From positions 1,231,501 to 1,295,500 of the forward strand of contig NZ_CP035417.1 in assembly GCF_004123675.1 (NCBI RefSeq): a stretch of 64,000 nucleotides of DNA. The letters run 5' to 3'. Below the pieces are notes generated by a model, which was not told the DNA's origin, made no database searches, and saw nothing but the letters and a program-made list of their open reading frames with translations. Every line of letters starts with the position of its first letter. Position 1 is the first letter of the stretch. A program made the translations under genes and the position numbers. The DNA comes from Leisingera sp. NJS204. Its GTDB lineage: Bacteria; Pseudomonadota; Alphaproteobacteria; Rhodobacterales; Rhodobacteraceae. Below are positions 1 through 10,505 of this stretch, piece by piece.

Positions 1-153
1 CTGCAGCATGAAGGCTGCTTCGGTGTTCGGTTCGCCCAGCAGTTTGGGCTCGGCAGCGGTGCCTTTCACCTCGTTCAGATACCAGGCCCAGATGATCGGG
101 GAGCCGGTGGAATCGGTGTCGGGGGATTTATGGCCGAAAACTTGGATGGTCAT
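1..153 (-). CDS. ppaC: Manganese-dependent inorganic pyrophosphatase, N-terminal part (cut by window edge)
   Basis: Only the first 51 codons are present; the gene runs off the left edge. The N-terminus reads MTIQVFGHKSPDTDSTGSPI, the typical opening of DHH-family (family II) pyrophosphatases, which split cytosolic pyrophosphate into two phosphates. His8 and the Asp residues of the SPDTD segment are expected Mn ligands. The start is the ATG at 151-153, followed by a continuous open frame. The DHH motif and the C-terminal DHHA2 domain lie outside the window and cannot be checked. Confidence 0.88.
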   Translation of the reverse strand, partial: MTIQVFGHKSPDTDSTGSPIIWAWYLNEVKGTAAEPKLLGEPNTEAAFMLQ

Positions 154-192
154 TGGGCAGTCCTGTTCACTCAAGAGGTCCGAAGGGAGATT

Positions 193-218
193 TGCGCGCC
201 TTATAGGGTTGGCGCGCA
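193..218. other. Inverted repeat between ppaC and the first TraB gene
   Basis: TGCGCGCC (193-200) and GGCGCGCA (211-218) can form an 8-bp stem around a 10-nt loop. It lies about 40 bp upstream of ppaC, so it could be an operator, or a terminator remnant for the neighbouring gene. No T-tract follows in either direction. Confidence 0.35.
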
Positions 219-257
219 GGCTTGTCACCCCACAGCCGCTGCAATGCGGCGTTGTGC

Positions 258-1238
258 CTAGAACGGGGCGCGTTCCAGCCTGTAACCCTCTTGCCGCAGA
301 AGGTTCAACAGGCCGGCCTTGCCTGGCAGATGCAAGGCGCCGGCAGCCACCACGATGCGGTCGCCCCTGGCCGCTTCGATCACCGGGATCCAGTTGCGGT
401 TGCGCTGGTCGAGCAGCCCGTCCATTGCCTCTGCCCACAGGGTTTCGCGCTCTGCCCTGGTCAGGGCGCCGCTTTGCAGGAAGTCCCGCTCGCTCAGGTA
501 AAGCGCGCTCAGCGCTTGCTGGTCGAAATAGGCCTCAACCGTGGTGACGAAACTGTCTTGGCCGCCGCCCATCATGGCGGTAAAGGCACGCAGCTGGCGG
601 ACCTGCTCTTCCAGCGGGTCGGCGTCCATCATCCGGATAACGCTCATCGGATCTTCGAGCGACTGCAGGGCAACACCGGCTTCTTCAGCCAGCTTGCTCA
701 ACCGCACATCAAGGCCCCGTTTGATGTCCTTGTCCTGGCGCAGGCAGGGCGGGAATGACATTGTCATCGCCAGGAACCAGGGCCGCATCTTGGCAGCCAT
801 CCAGGGGGCCATGCCATGGCTGCGGACCTTGGCAGCCAGGGCCTCCCACTCAGCCGCGGGCAGGCGGTCGATCAGACTGGGGCCATCGGTGATCAGCATC
901 AGCGAGGGCGTGCGGCCCAGTTCGGCCTCGAACGCCGCCTTGTCGGCGGGGCTGGCCTCTATCAGCAGAAGGTCTGCCTGGCGCACCAAGGGGGCCAGCC
1001 GGGCGGTGATGACCTCCATCCGCGGATCGTTGATGTGCAGGGTGCCGATCACATGCAGCGTGCGGTCGCCGCGCCGGGCGATCCAGTGGTTGCCTTCGGC
1101 AAAGGGCGCAGCGGCGGTGCGGGCTTCGATGCGGGCGCGGTCCGGTGCGGCGAGGGCGGTGCGCAGGTCGGTGCCGGTGCAGGCCGCCCACAGCGAGGCG
1201 GGCAGCAAGAGGAAAAACAGGGAAAGGATAAGCCGCAT
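258..1238 (-). CDS. TraB/GumN (TIKI-like) family protein, copy 1
   Basis: The predicted protein is 326 aa. It starts at the ATG at 1236-1238, which opens a signal peptide (MRLILSLFFLLLPASLWA) with a Cys at the start of the mature part. The family hallmarks are present: a GxxH motif in VIGTLHIND near residue 65, and a second one in GALHLPGKAGLL near the C-terminus. These are the proposed metal-binding motifs of TraB/TIKI proteases. The protein is likely periplasmic. It is followed on the same strand, 41 bp away, by a paralogue. A longer reading frame upstream is rejected because it would bury the signal peptide. The substrate is unknown. Confidence 0.82.
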   Translation of the reverse strand: MRLILSLFFLLLPASLWAACTGTDLRTALAAPDRARIEARTAAAPFAEGNHWIARRGDRTLHVIGTLHINDPRMEVITARLAPLVRQADLLLIEASPADKAAFEAELGRTPSLMLITDGPSLIDRLPAAEWEALAAKVRSHGMAPWMAAKMRPWFLAMTMSFPPCLRQDKDIKRGLDVRLSKLAEEAGVALQSLEDPMSVIRMMDADPLEEQVRQLRAFTAMMGGGQDSFVTTVEAYFDQQALSALYLSERDFLQSGALTRAERETLWAEAMDGLLDQRNRNWIPVIEAARGDRIVVAAGALHLPGKAGLLNLLRQEGYRLERAPF

Positions 1239-1279
1239 AACGGGAGGGTCCTGAGATCTGAGTGCGGGCGGGGGGTGCC

Positions 1280-2287
1280 TTACCACGCGGCCGGGGCGAG
1301 GCTGAAACCCTTGGCTTTCAGCAGGTTCAGAACACCGTTTTTGCCGGGCAGGTGGGCAGCCCCGACGGCGACGGCAATCCGGTCGTGCCGGGCGGCCAGG
1401 ATGGGTGTTATCCAGCGCTGGTTGCGCTGATCCAGCAGGCGGCGGTTGTACTGCCGCCACAGCCGCGCGGTCTCGGCGCCGGAGAAGCTGCTGTACTGGG
1501 CGCTGATCCAGGGGGCGAGGACAAAGGAGGTCCAGACGCTTTGGTCGAAATAAGCCTCAACCGGGGTGGCATCCTCGGGTTTGCCGGATTGCACCAGTTC
1601 CAACTCCAGCGCCAGCATCCGGGCCTGATCGCTGAGCGGCAGGCTGGCAATGGCCGCCAGCGCCTGTTCCGGGGTTTCCAGCGCCCCCAGCGGGATCCGT
1701 TTGCGCCGGGCGAAATCGGATATCCGGTCATCCAGCCCGCGCCGCAGGCCAAAGCCGTAGGGGCGGCAGCCGCTTTGCACCACAAACATTGAAATCGCCC
1801 AGGGCTGCATCCGGTTCATGGTCTCCGGATTGACGCCGGTCACCTGGGCCGTCAGCTGGAACCGCTCCCAGGCGTCGCGGGGCAGCAGGTGCCGCAATTC
1901 CTGGCCCTTGGGCAGCAGGAAACTGCGGGCCAGTTCATCAGGCATCCGGTCCAGGCGTTCCAGATCGGAGTCGGAGGTTTCCAGATAAATGGCGTCTGCT
2001 TGTGCCAGCACCGGGCGCAGGGTGCGCATCACCTTGGCCATGCGGGCATCGCCGCCATGCATGGTGCCGATCACGTGAATGGTGCGGTTCCCCTTGGTGG
2101 CGACCCAGTGGTTGCCGCGCGAATACGGGGTGGCGGCCATCTCGCGCTCCAGCCGTGCTTCGGTGGCGGCGGGCAGATGGTCGCGGTAGTCGATGCCGCG
2201 GCAGGCGGCCATGGCGGCAGGGGCCTGCAGGGCCAGGCCAAGTGCCAGCCCAAGTACCAGGGCGCGTGCAAGTGCTATCGGTTTCAT
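1280..2287 (-). CDS. TraB/GumN (TIKI-like) family protein, copy 2
   Basis: The predicted protein is 335 aa and paralogous to the gene just downstream of it. The start at 2285-2287 gives a signal peptide with a long hydrophobic core and an AMA-A cleavage region, again with Cys at the mature N-terminus. GxxH motifs occur in VIGTMHGGD (about residue 80) and GAAHLPGKNG near the C-terminus. The two copies share YFDQ and LLDQRNQRW segments, so they look like an old tandem duplication. It is likely a periplasmic metal-dependent protein of unknown substrate. It is transcribed first in the pair, and the 41-bp gap fits co-transcription. Confidence 0.82.
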   Translation of the reverse strand: MKPIALARALVLGLALGLALQAPAAMAACRGIDYRDHLPAATEARLEREMAATPYSRGNHWVATKGNRTIHVIGTMHGGDARMAKVMRTLRPVLAQADAIYLETSDSDLERLDRMPDELARSFLLPKGQELRHLLPRDAWERFQLTAQVTGVNPETMNRMQPWAISMFVVQSGCRPYGFGLRRGLDDRISDFARRKRIPLGALETPEQALAAIASLPLSDQARMLALELELVQSGKPEDATPVEAYFDQSVWTSFVLAPWISAQYSSFSGAETARLWRQYNRRLLDQRNQRWITPILAARHDRIAVAVGAAHLPGKNGVLNLLKAKGFSLAPAAW

Positions 2288-2435
2288 TCTAAGCCCTCTC
2301 ACCGGTTCCGGAACAGCAGCCTGGATGTATGACCCTAGGGTGCGGCGCCGGGGGCGGCAATGCAAAACCCTGCGTCCGGGCCGCAAATCCGTGCCACGGA
2401 TTGCCAACGGCGGTGCGACCTGCCAGTCATGGGCG

Positions 2436-3128
2436 ATGGAACGCGAGGATCAGCTGTATGCGCCGGTGAAGGCGCTGCTGGAAGGGCAGGGCTATGAGGT
2501 GAAGGGCGAGGTGGGGGCCGCCGATGTGGTGGGTGTCCGCGGCGCCGAACCAATGGTGATTGTCGAGCTGAAGCTGAAGTTTTCGCTGTCGCTGTTTCAC
2601 CAGGCAGTGGCCCGGCTGGCGGTCACCGACCTTGTCTATATCGCGGTGCCGCGGCCCGGAGGGCGGCAGGCGCGGCGGATGATGAAGGACAATCTGGCCC
2701 TGTGCCGGCGGCTGGGACTGGGGCTGATCACGGTGCTGGCGGACGGCCGGGCAGAGGTGCATTGCGACCCCGGGCCTTATGCTCCGCGAAAGTCAAAGAA
2801 GAAGCAGGCGCGGCTTTTGCGCGAGTTTCAGACCCTGCGCGGCGATCCCAATGCGGGCGGCGCCACCCGGCATGGCATTGTTACGGCCTACCGCCAGGAT
2901 GCGCTGGCCTGTGCGGCGCATCTGGCCGTTGCGGGCGCCTGCAAAGGGGCCGTTGTTGCCAAAGCCACCGGTGTAGCGCGCGCGACGCAATTGATGGCCA
3001 GCAATCATTACGGCTGGTTCGAGCGGGTGGCGTCCGGCATCTATCAGCTGACGGATGCGGGCCGTGCGGGGCTGGTGCATTGGGCAGGCAGCTGGGAGGA
3101 TGAAGCGCCGGATGAGGTGTCCGGGTGA
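2436..3128 (+). CDS. DUF2161 family PD-(D/E)XK nuclease-fold protein
   Basis: The product is 230 aa, starting at the ATG at 2436 (MEREDQLYAPVKALLEGQGY). The N-terminal third has the PD-(D/E)xK layout: an early helix with Glu, then GAADVVG, then VIVELKLKF, where D and E-x-K are the catalytic-type residues. A basic stretch (RKSKKKQARLLREFQ) follows in the middle. The C-terminal part resembles a winged-helix segment (YGWFERVASGIYQLTDAGR). DUF2161 proteins are annotated as nuclease-like, but the biochemical role is unproven. The gene stands alone, divergent from the TraB pair. The longer frame upstream lacks any protein-like sequence. Confidence 0.8.
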   Translation: MEREDQLYAPVKALLEGQGYEVKGEVGAADVVGVRGAEPMVIVELKLKFSLSLFHQAVARLAVTDLVYIAVPRPGGRQARRMMKDNLALCRRLGLGLITVLADGRAEVHCDPGPYAPRKSKKKQARLLREFQTLRGDPNAGGATRHGIVTAYRQDALACAAHLAVAGACKGAVVAKATGVARATQLMASNHYGWFERVASGIYQLTDAGRAGLVHWAGSWEDEAPDEVSG

Positions 3129-3284
3129 ATTTGATCCGTGCATCTGATTCTTCAATTGCCTTTATCTCATCGCGCATTACGAGGTTCAGATGATTTAAAT
3201 TCAACTCAGTTGCGATTTTTCCCTGTTGAGCCTGCGCGCCTCTGGGCCGATGAGGTGGGCAGCTTTGCATGAGGGGAGACAGCA

Positions 3285-4286
3285 ATGGCACATCAGGACA
3301 TCGACCGGCTGCAGGACCGCCTGCGCGCGCAGCGGGTCTCATTCGACAAGATCCCGGTGATCGACATCAGCGCGCTGAACAACGGCGGCAGCCTGTTTCA
3401 GGTCGCCAAGGAAATCCGCTGGGCGCTGACCAACGCCGGGTTCTTTTACGTCAGGAACCACGGGGTGCCGGAAGCGGTGGTGAACGGCGCCTTTGATGAG
3501 ACACGGGCGTTCTTCGATCTGCCGCTGCGGGACAAGATGGACCTGCACATCTCCAAATCCGGGATGGCCTTGCGCGGCTATATCGAGGTTTTCGGGGAAA
3601 ACACCGACCCCAAGAAGACCAAGGATCTGAAGGAGTGTTTTGACATCGGGCCGGAATGCCCCGGCGGTGCCGCGCCGTTTTTCGGCGCCAATCTGTGGCC
3701 TGCGGCACGGCCGGAGTTTCAGCGCGCGGTCTATGGCTATCATCAGGAGATGAAAGACCTGGCGCAGCGGCTGATGCGGGCGATTGCGGTCAGCCTTGAT
3801 CTGAAGGCGGATTTCTTTGCGCCCAGGATGCAGGACCCGATCACCATCCAGCGCTTGCTGCATTACCCGCCGCAAGAGGGGCAGATTGATGAGAGTGTGA
3901 TGGGCATCGGCGCCCATACGGATTACGGCAGCCTGACAATTCTGGCGCAGGATGACGTGGGCGGGTTGCAGGTGATGAACCGCGATGGGGATTGGGTCGA
4001 AGGGCCGCCGATTGCCGGGACTTTTGTGATCAACATCGGCGATCTGATCCAGCGGCTGACCAATGATCTTTACTTGGCCAACCTGCACCGGGTGGTGAAT
4101 GCCTCGGGGCGCGAGCGCTATTCGATCCCGTTTTTTATTGATGCGGACGCGGCGGCTGTGGTGCAGCCGCTGGACAGCTGCGTCAGCGCGGAAAACCCGG
4201 CGCGGTATCAGCCGGTGGCCTGCGGCGCGCATAAGTTCAGCCGCTTTAAGGACAGCTTTGCGCACCTGAAAGACAAGGCGGCATAA
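3285..4286 (+). CDS. Isopenicillin N synthase-like 2-oxoglutarate/Fe(II) oxygenase
   Basis: The product is 333 aa, with a GAGGGGAG ribosome site before the ATG. The N-terminal DIOX_N domain (KIPVIDISAL ... GFFYVRNHGVP) precedes the jelly-roll catalytic domain. The Fe(II) ligands are His211 and Asp213 in GAHTDYGSL and His268 in NLHRVVN. Arg278-x-Ser280 (RYS) should bind the 2-oxoglutarate carboxylate. The family acts on varied small molecules, and the substrate here cannot be read from sequence. It is a monocistronic gene preceded by an AT-rich 150-bp leader and ended by a strong terminator. Confidence 0.87.
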   Translation: MAHQDIDRLQDRLRAQRVSFDKIPVIDISALNNGGSLFQVAKEIRWALTNAGFFYVRNHGVPEAVVNGAFDETRAFFDLPLRDKMDLHISKSGMALRGYIEVFGENTDPKKTKDLKECFDIGPECPGGAAPFFGANLWPAARPEFQRAVYGYHQEMKDLAQRLMRAIAVSLDLKADFFAPRMQDPITIQRLLHYPPQEGQIDESVMGIGAHTDYGSLTILAQDDVGGLQVMNRDGDWVEGPPIAGTFVINIGDLIQRLTNDLYLANLHRVVNASGRERYSIPFFIDADAAAVVQPLDSCVSAENPARYQPVACGAHKFSRFKDSFAHLKDKAA

Positions 4287-4307
4287 GCGGAAATTCCGAA
4301 GACAGCA

Positions 4308-4335
4308 GAGGGCGCGCCGGCGCCCTCATTTTTTT
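4308..4335 (+). terminator. Rho-independent terminator after the oxygenase gene
   Basis: GAGGGCGC / GCGCCCTC form a stem (4308-4327) with a short GCCG loop, followed one base later by seven T residues. Confidence 0.9.
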
Positions 4336-4347
4336 GCCGATTCCGTG

Positions 4348-4376
4348 TTGACAAGGAAGGGGGGCATTCCTAGCTT
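4348..4376 (+). promoter_or_regulatory. groESL promoter
   Basis: TTGACA at 4348-4353 and TAGCTT at 4371-4376 are separated by exactly 17 bp. The -10 box sits just upstream of the CIRCE operator, so HrcA bound there would cover the expected start of transcription. The assignment is by consensus and position only. Confidence 0.75.
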
Positions 4377-4383
4377 CCCCTCG

Positions 4384-4410
4384 TTAGCACTCAGCAGATG
4401 TGAGTGATAA
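4384..4410 (+). promoter_or_regulatory. CIRCE operator (HrcA binding site)
   Basis: TTAGCACTC-N9-GAGTGATAA occupies 4384-4410. It matches the CIRCE consensus TTAGCACTC-N9-GAGTGCTAA at all but one base. The element lies between the -10 box and groES, which is its usual place. It predicts repression of groESL by HrcA, relieved on heat shock. Confidence 0.95.
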
Positions 4411-4471
4411 CTGCCCTGCCAGGGAGCGGGGCAAAGGATAACAACCTTTGAGCCTTTAAGGAGCTGCAAAG

Positions 4472-4759
4472 ATGGCATTGAAACCGCTTCATGACCGCGT
4501 ACTGGTGCGTCGCACCGAAAGCGAAGAAAAAACCGCGGGCGGTCTGATCATCCCCGAAAGCGCAAAAGAAAAGCCGAGCGAAGGCCAAGTCGTCTCGACC
4601 GGCGAAGGCGCACGCAAGGACAGCGGCGAGCTGATTGCGATGGCTGTTTCGGCTGGCGACAAGATCCTGTTCGGCAAGTGGTCCGGCACCGAGGTCACCG
4701 TCGACGGCGAAGAGCTGCTGATGATGAAAGAAAGCGACATCATGGGGATCATCGAGTAA
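4472..4759 (+). CDS. groES: Co-chaperonin GroES
   Basis: The product is 95 aa, the normal GroES length. It opens with [14 protein letters not shown] and has the mobile-loop region ([18 protein letters not shown]) that docks onto GroEL. The C-terminal half has [17 protein letters not shown]. It caps the GroEL cavity during ATP-driven folding in the cytoplasm. It is the first gene of the groES-groEL operon, with a TAAGGAG ribosome site about 10 nt before the ATG. It sits under a CIRCE operator and a 17-bp-spaced promoter. Confidence 0.98.
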   Translation: MALKPLHDRVLVRRTESEEKTAGGLIIPESAKEKPSEGQVVSTGEGARKDSGELIAMAVSAGDKILFGKWSGTEVTVDGEELLMMKESDIMGIIE

Positions 4760-4821
4760 GCCCGCGGGCTTCTCTGACCCCCCTATTATCGCTGCCAAAC
4801 AGAAATTCTCGAGGAGAATGA

Positions 4822-6477
<1,656 letters not shown>

Positions 6478-6502
6478 TCACAAATCCCACCGGGATTTGT
6501 GA
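6478..6502. repeat. Perfect inverted repeat directly after groEL
   Basis: TCACAAATCCC and GGGATTTGTGA are 11-bp arms around an ACC loop, starting one base after the groEL stop. There is no T-tract, so it may stabilise the 3' end of the mRNA rather than terminate. Confidence 0.7.
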
Positions 6503-6573
6503 TGAGGCGACAGGTGATTGGCCGTTAAGGCCTATCCGCCGGAAGCCGCACCGCTATGACTGCAAAAAATTTG

Positions 6574-6601
6574 GGGGCTGCCTGTCAAGGCGGCCCCTTT
6601 T
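6574..6601 (+). terminator. Rho-independent terminator of groESL
   Basis: GGGGCTGCC (6574-6582) pairs with GGCGGCCCC (6589-6597) through nine pairs, one of them a U-G wobble. The loop is 6 nt and TTTT follows. Confidence 0.82.
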
Positions 6602-6620
6602 CGTTTCTGGCGAGGCAGAA

Positions 6621-6670
6621 GGCCCGCCTTGCGGGCCTGCCTGCGGCGCGAGTATTTGTGCAAAGGTGAA
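6621..6670. repeat. Intergenic GGGAGTATTT-type repeat, copy 1 (diverged)
   Basis: A GGCCCGC-CTT-GCGGGCC hairpin is followed by CTGCCTGCGGCGCGAGTATTT and an AAAGGTGAA tail. It matches the copy at 8676-8727 over its whole length, with scattered changes. Confidence 0.6.
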
Positions 6671-6685
6671 TGCGGGAGGGGCGTG

Positions 6686-7273
6686 ATGGTTGTTGGGCCG
6701 GATTTCATGACTGGGGTCGATGAAGAGCACTTTGACGAAGTGGATACACTGCTGAAGGCGGCCTTTCCGACTGATGCGGAAGCGCGGCTGGTGCGGCAGC
6801 TGCGGGCGGACGGCGACATGCTGTATGAGTTCCGGAAACCCTGGGAGGGCAGGATCGGCGGCTATTTCGCGCTGAGCCGGATGCAGGCGCCCGCGGACTG
6901 GGCCTGTCTGGCGCCGATGGCGGTGCTGCCCGAGTGGCAGGGGGGCAAGCTGGCCGAGCGCAATCCGAACATGGAGACAGGCGGACCGCAGGAAGAGGCC
7001 TATCGTCGGCCGTGGCGGTTCGGCTCGCGGATGTTACAGCATTTGCAGAGCTACTATGAGGTCTTTCCTGCTGGTGTGCAGGAACGATTGCCTGAAACCA
7101 TCGTGGTGCTGGGCAAGCCCTCCTTTTATGGGCGCTATGGCTTCAGTCTGGAGCGGGCGCAAAAGCTCATCAGCCCCTATCCGCTGGAATACACGCTGAT
7201 CCTGCGGCGGGGCGATGATGTGCCGGAGGCAGAGCTGATCTATCCGCAGGCGTTCCCCGGCGGCTCCGGTTGA
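6686..7273 (+). CDS. GNAT family N-acetyltransferase (YhbS-like)
   Basis: The predicted product is 195 aa. The start at 6686 is chosen because GGGAGGGG lies about 8 nt upstream; an earlier in-frame ATG at 6629 overlaps an intergenic repeat. The fold signature of COG3153 acetyltransferases is present: LAPMAVLPEWQGGKL, the acetyl-CoA strand-turn, then VVLGKPSFYGRYGF, a late motif typical of YhbS-like members. The Q/RxxGxG/A loop is atypical, because WQGG is followed by KLAERN. The acceptor substrate is unknown. It is probably a cytoplasmic, single-gene unit. Confidence 0.75.
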   Translation: MVVGPDFMTGVDEEHFDEVDTLLKAAFPTDAEARLVRQLRADGDMLYEFRKPWEGRIGGYFALSRMQAPADWACLAPMAVLPEWQGGKLAERNPNMETGGPQEEAYRRPWRFGSRMLQHLQSYYEVFPAGVQERLPETIVVLGKPSFYGRYGFSLERAQKLISPYPLEYTLILRRGDDVPEAELIYPQAFPGGSG

Positions 7274-7360
7274 CACGATATTTTCATTGGCCGGACATAT
7301 GTTTGAGGGCTAGCCTTCAGAATCGCTGAAGTGGAGCGCGCAACAGGGAGGGACCGGCGG

Positions 7361-8674
7361 ATGGCGATACTGTCAGGGCGGATAGTGGCCCGGTTCTTGC
7401 TGGCGCTGCTGATTGCGGGCTGCGGGGTGTCGCCGGTGGACCGGCTGGCCAAACCGCCGAACCTGTATTCAACAGGGCGCAATTACCAGGCGGAGCGGGT
7501 TCCAGAGGCGCAGCGCACGGTCGCGCCCAGGCTGCTCTATGTCACCAACCGGTCGCAGCGGTTGAATGGCGACGGTTCGGTCACTTACCTGGCGGAGCGG
7601 TCGGATTCGATGGCGTTCGGCACCGCAGAGGTGCAGTTCACACGGGTCGAGGACTGGCCGGAATTGGTGGCGCTGACCCATGCAAATACAAGCGGGCGGC
7701 TGCCGCGGCTGAAAGTGGCGGGGTTCCGCGACGGGATCCGGTTTTCCAAGACGCCGCTGCCGGCCGAGCGGCGCGGCGGCCGGGTGGTGACCGAGACGCA
7801 GGCGGAAAGAGATTATGCCGCCTATGCCGCAGAATTCCGCAAGGCGGTAGCGGCTGAGGTCCAGCGCGCGGGTAGCGGGCGTATTCTGCTGTTTGTGCAC
7901 GGGTTCAACAATGATTTTGATGAGGCGCTGACCACCCTGGCCAATATCTGGCATTAGTCCGGGCAGCGTTCGGTGCCGATGGCGTTTTCCTGGCCTGCGG
8001 GCAGTTCCGGCCTGTTCAAATATTTCCGCGACCGGGAGGCAGGGGATTTTTCTGTTTTTCATCTGAAGGAAACGCTGGACTTGCTGGCCTCGGTTCCGGA
8101 GGTGGAGGATATCGACATCGTTGCCCATTCCCGCGGTTCGGATGTGGCGGCCACGGCGCTGCGGGAGCTGGTGATCCGCGAGCGCGGGCGGGGCGTGCGC
8201 CCCAAGATCACGCTGAAGACCGGCACGCTGGTGCTGGCGGCACCGGATCTGGATGTGGGCATTGTGCGGCAGCGGCTGATGAGCGAACGGGTCTTTGCGG
8301 CCTTTGAGCAGGTCAATGTGTACATCAACCCGGGTGATCAGGCGCTGGCCATTGCCTCGATCCTGACCCGGGAGGCGCGGTTCGGGCGGCTGGATGCGTC
8401 GGATTTCGCCCCCGGCGAGCTGGCCGCGCTGAAGAAGGTTGGGCTGGTGCATTTCATCCGGGTGGAAGGGGCAGGGGGCGCGGGCCATTCTTATTTCCGC
8501 GACAATCCCGGCGCGATGTCGGACATTGCGCTGGCGCTGCGCACGCGGGCGTTTCCGGGCGGCACGCTGCGGCCGCTGGAGCTGGATCACGACAATATCT
8601 GGACCCTGCATCCGGATTACCCGCTGGAGCGGTTGCCGGATCTGGATCTGGACTATGTTCAGGACCGCCGCTGA
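7361..8674 (+). pseudogene. DUF900-type alpha/beta hydrolase lipoprotein, interrupted by an in-frame TAG
   Basis: The open frame starts at ATG 7361 (GGGAGG site upstream) with a lipoprotein signal ending LLIAGC. It runs to FVHGFNNDFDEALTTLANIWH and then meets TAG at 7955-7957. The same frame resumes without any shift and continues to 8674 with VPMAFSWPAGSSGLFKYF and the nucleophile elbow AHSRGSD. Joined, the pieces make one protein of about 437 residues of the normal family layout. The residue at the stop would most simply be Tyr (TAC/TAT to TAG). The downstream half could restart at GTG 7973 or ATG 7979, but would lack the signal and the oxyanion HG motif. A nonsense mutation or a base-call error explains it best. 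Confidence 0.8.
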
Positions 8675-8675
8675 A

Positions 8676-8727
8676 GACCCGCAAGGCGGGCCTGCCTCCG
8701 GCGGGAGTATTTTGGCCCAGAAAGAAG
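8676..8727. repeat. Intergenic GGGAGTATTT-type repeat, copy 2
   Basis: A CCCGC-AAG-GCGGG hairpin is followed by CCTGCCTCCGGCGGGAGTATTTT and CCAGAAAGAAG. It starts at the stop of the hydrolase frame. Related copies lie at 6621-6670 and, inverted, at 12431-12481. Confidence 0.65.
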
Positions 8728-8803
8728 CGTGTCTGCCGCCGGACTGCTGCTGACACGGAAAAGTCACTGGCCTGGCAGGCGGCTCCATTGTAGCTGGCAT
8801 CTT

Positions 8804-9688
8804 ATGCGATTGTTTCTGCTTGTCTCTCTCACCATGCTGGCCTTTGCCGCAAATTCGATCCTGGGCCGGGCCGCGGTTGGCGGCGGCTATATGGATGCCA
8901 CGGGTTTCGGCCTGTGGCGGCTGGTGTCCGGGGCGCTGACCCTGGCGGCTTTGTGCTGGATCCGGGGGCTGGAGACCTGGAGCCGGGAGCGCATCCTGCG
9001 TCCTTCCAGCCTGTGGGGCGGAGCGGCGCTGACGTTGTATATGGCGGGATTTACCCTGGCGTATCAGGATCTTGATGCAGGACTGGGGGCGCTGGTTCTG
9101 TTCGGGGTGGTGCAGATATCCATGTTCCTATGGGGGGCTGTGCGCGGCAGCCGGCCAGGGCCGGCCCAGGCCGCCGGGGCTGTGGCGGCCTTTCTCGGGC
9201 TGGCCTATGTGGTCTGGCCTGCTCAAGGCACCGGAGTGCCATTAACCGCTTCATTGCTGATGGCCGCGAGCGGGCTGGGCTGGGGCATCTACAGTCTGCT
9301 GGGGCGCGGTGCGCAGGCGCCGCTGGTGTCCACGGCGGTGAATTTCGCCTGGTCCAGCGTGATGCTGCTGCCGGTTCTGCTGCTGGCGGGCGGCGGCACG
9401 GTGGTGAGCCTGCACGGGGTGTTTCTGGCCGTTTTGTCCGGTGCGGTGACCTCTGGGCTTGGGTATGCGCTGTGGTACCGGGTGCTGCCGCAACTGCTGC
9501 CAGCGGTGGCGGCCACCGTACAGCTGAGCGTGCCGGTGATTGCAATCCTTGCGGGAGCGGTGCTGCTGGGCGAGAGCGTCGGGCTGCGGCTGGTGTTGGG
9601 GTCGGTTGCGGTGCTGGGGGGGATTGCGCTGGTGGTGCTGGGCGGACCGGGGCAGGCCGCGCGGCAGGAGCCGGGCAAGGCCGGCTGA
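8804..9688 (+). CDS. DMT superfamily (EamA) transporter
   Basis: The product is 294 aa with about ten hydrophobic helices in two EamA repeats. The first spans roughly residues 1-125 ([17 protein letters not shown]) and the second residues 145-280 ([16 protein letters not shown] ... [20 protein letters not shown]). The ATG at 8804 is chosen because helix 1 begins immediately after it; the upstream in-frame codons are not membrane-like. Such proteins export small metabolites or amino acids across the inner membrane. The substrate cannot be inferred. It is followed by a hydrolase gene 40 bp downstream. Confidence 0.85.
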   Translation: MRLFLLVSLTMLAFAANSILGRAAVGGGYMDATGFGLWRLVSGALTLAALCWIRGLETWSRERILRPSSLWGGAALTLYMAGFTLAYQDLDAGLGALVLFGVVQISMFLWGAVRGSRPGPAQAAGAVAAFLGLAYVVWPAQGTGVPLTASLLMAASGLGWGIYSLLGRGAQAPLVSTAVNFAWSSVMLLPVLLLAGGGTVVSLHGVFLAVLSGAVTSGLGYALWYRVLPQLLPAVAATVQLSVPVIAILAGAVLLGESVGLRLVLGSVAVLGGIALVVLGGPGQAARQEPGKAG

Positions 9689-9728
9689 GGGGCTTTCACC
9701 ACCCGCCGTTTGCGCTTATCTGATCCCC

Positions 9729-10505
9729 ATGCGTATTGCGATGAAATCCCTGATAGCCGCTGCTGCGGCGCTGCTGCCGCCGCCCGCTGCGGCTGATTGT
9801 GTGATCCTGCTGCACGGGCTGGCCCGCAGCGAGGCGTCTTTTGTGGTGCTCGAGGAGGTCTTGCAGTCGCGCGGCTACAGCGTTGTGCGGCCCGGCTATG
9901 CCTCCACCGAGGAGACCATCCAGGTGCTGGCGGAGGAGACCTTGCCGCAGGCCTTTGCTGCCTGCGGCGAAGAGACAGCCCATGTGGTGACCCACTCGAT
10001 GGGCGGTATCCTGCTGCGCTACTGGCTGCAGGGCAACCATCCGCAGAACCTGGGCCGGGTGGTGATGATGGGCCCGCCGAACCAGGGCAGCGAACTGGTG
10101 GATGAGCTGGGCGATTGGGAGGTTTTCGGCCTGCTGAACGGCCCTGCGGGCCTGCAGCTGGGAACCGGGGCAGAGAGTTTGCCGAAACAACTGCCGCCGG
10201 TTGATTTTCAACTGGGGGTAATTGCGGGCAGCGAGACGCTGAACCCGCTGTTCTCCGCCCTTATACCGGGGGCGGATGACGGCAAGGTCTCGGTCGCCAG
10301 CACCAAGGCGGATGGCATGGCGGCGCATCTGACGCTGCCGGTCACCCATACCTATATGATGAACAGCCCGCAGGTGATGGCGCAGACGCTGCATTTCCTG
10401 GAGGAAGGGCAGTTTGAACCGTCGCTGACCTGGCTGGCGGCGGTGGAAGAGATCATCGCTGAGGCTTGCCAGCTGAATGGCGGTTGCGCAGAGGCAGAGA
10501 AATGA
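9729..10505 (+). CDS. Alpha/beta hydrolase, lipase-like, secreted
   Basis: The product is 258 aa (a start at 9741 is also possible) with a signal peptide ending [22 protein letters not shown] carries the oxyanion HG motif, and [13 protein letters not shown] holds the nucleophile elbow with Ser in GxSxG-like [21 protein letters not shown] follows as in triacylglycerol lipase-like members. The catalytic His is probably in [11 protein letters not shown]. It is likely periplasmic. Its TGA overlaps the ATG of the phnM-like gene (ATGA), so the two are translationally coupled, although no shared pathway is known. Confidence 0.82.
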   Translation: MRIAMKSLIAAAAALLPPPAAADCVILLHGLARSEASFVVLEEVLQSRGYSVVRPGYASTEETIQVLAEETLPQAFAACGEETAHVVTHSMGGILLRYWLQGNHPQNLGRVVMMGPPNQGSELVDELGDWEVFGLLNGPAGLQLGTGAESLPKQLPPVDFQLGVIAGSETLNPLFSALIPGADDGKVSVASTKADGMAAHLTLPVTHTYMMNSPQVMAQTLHFLEEGQFEPSLTWLAAVEEIIAEACQLNGGCAEAEK

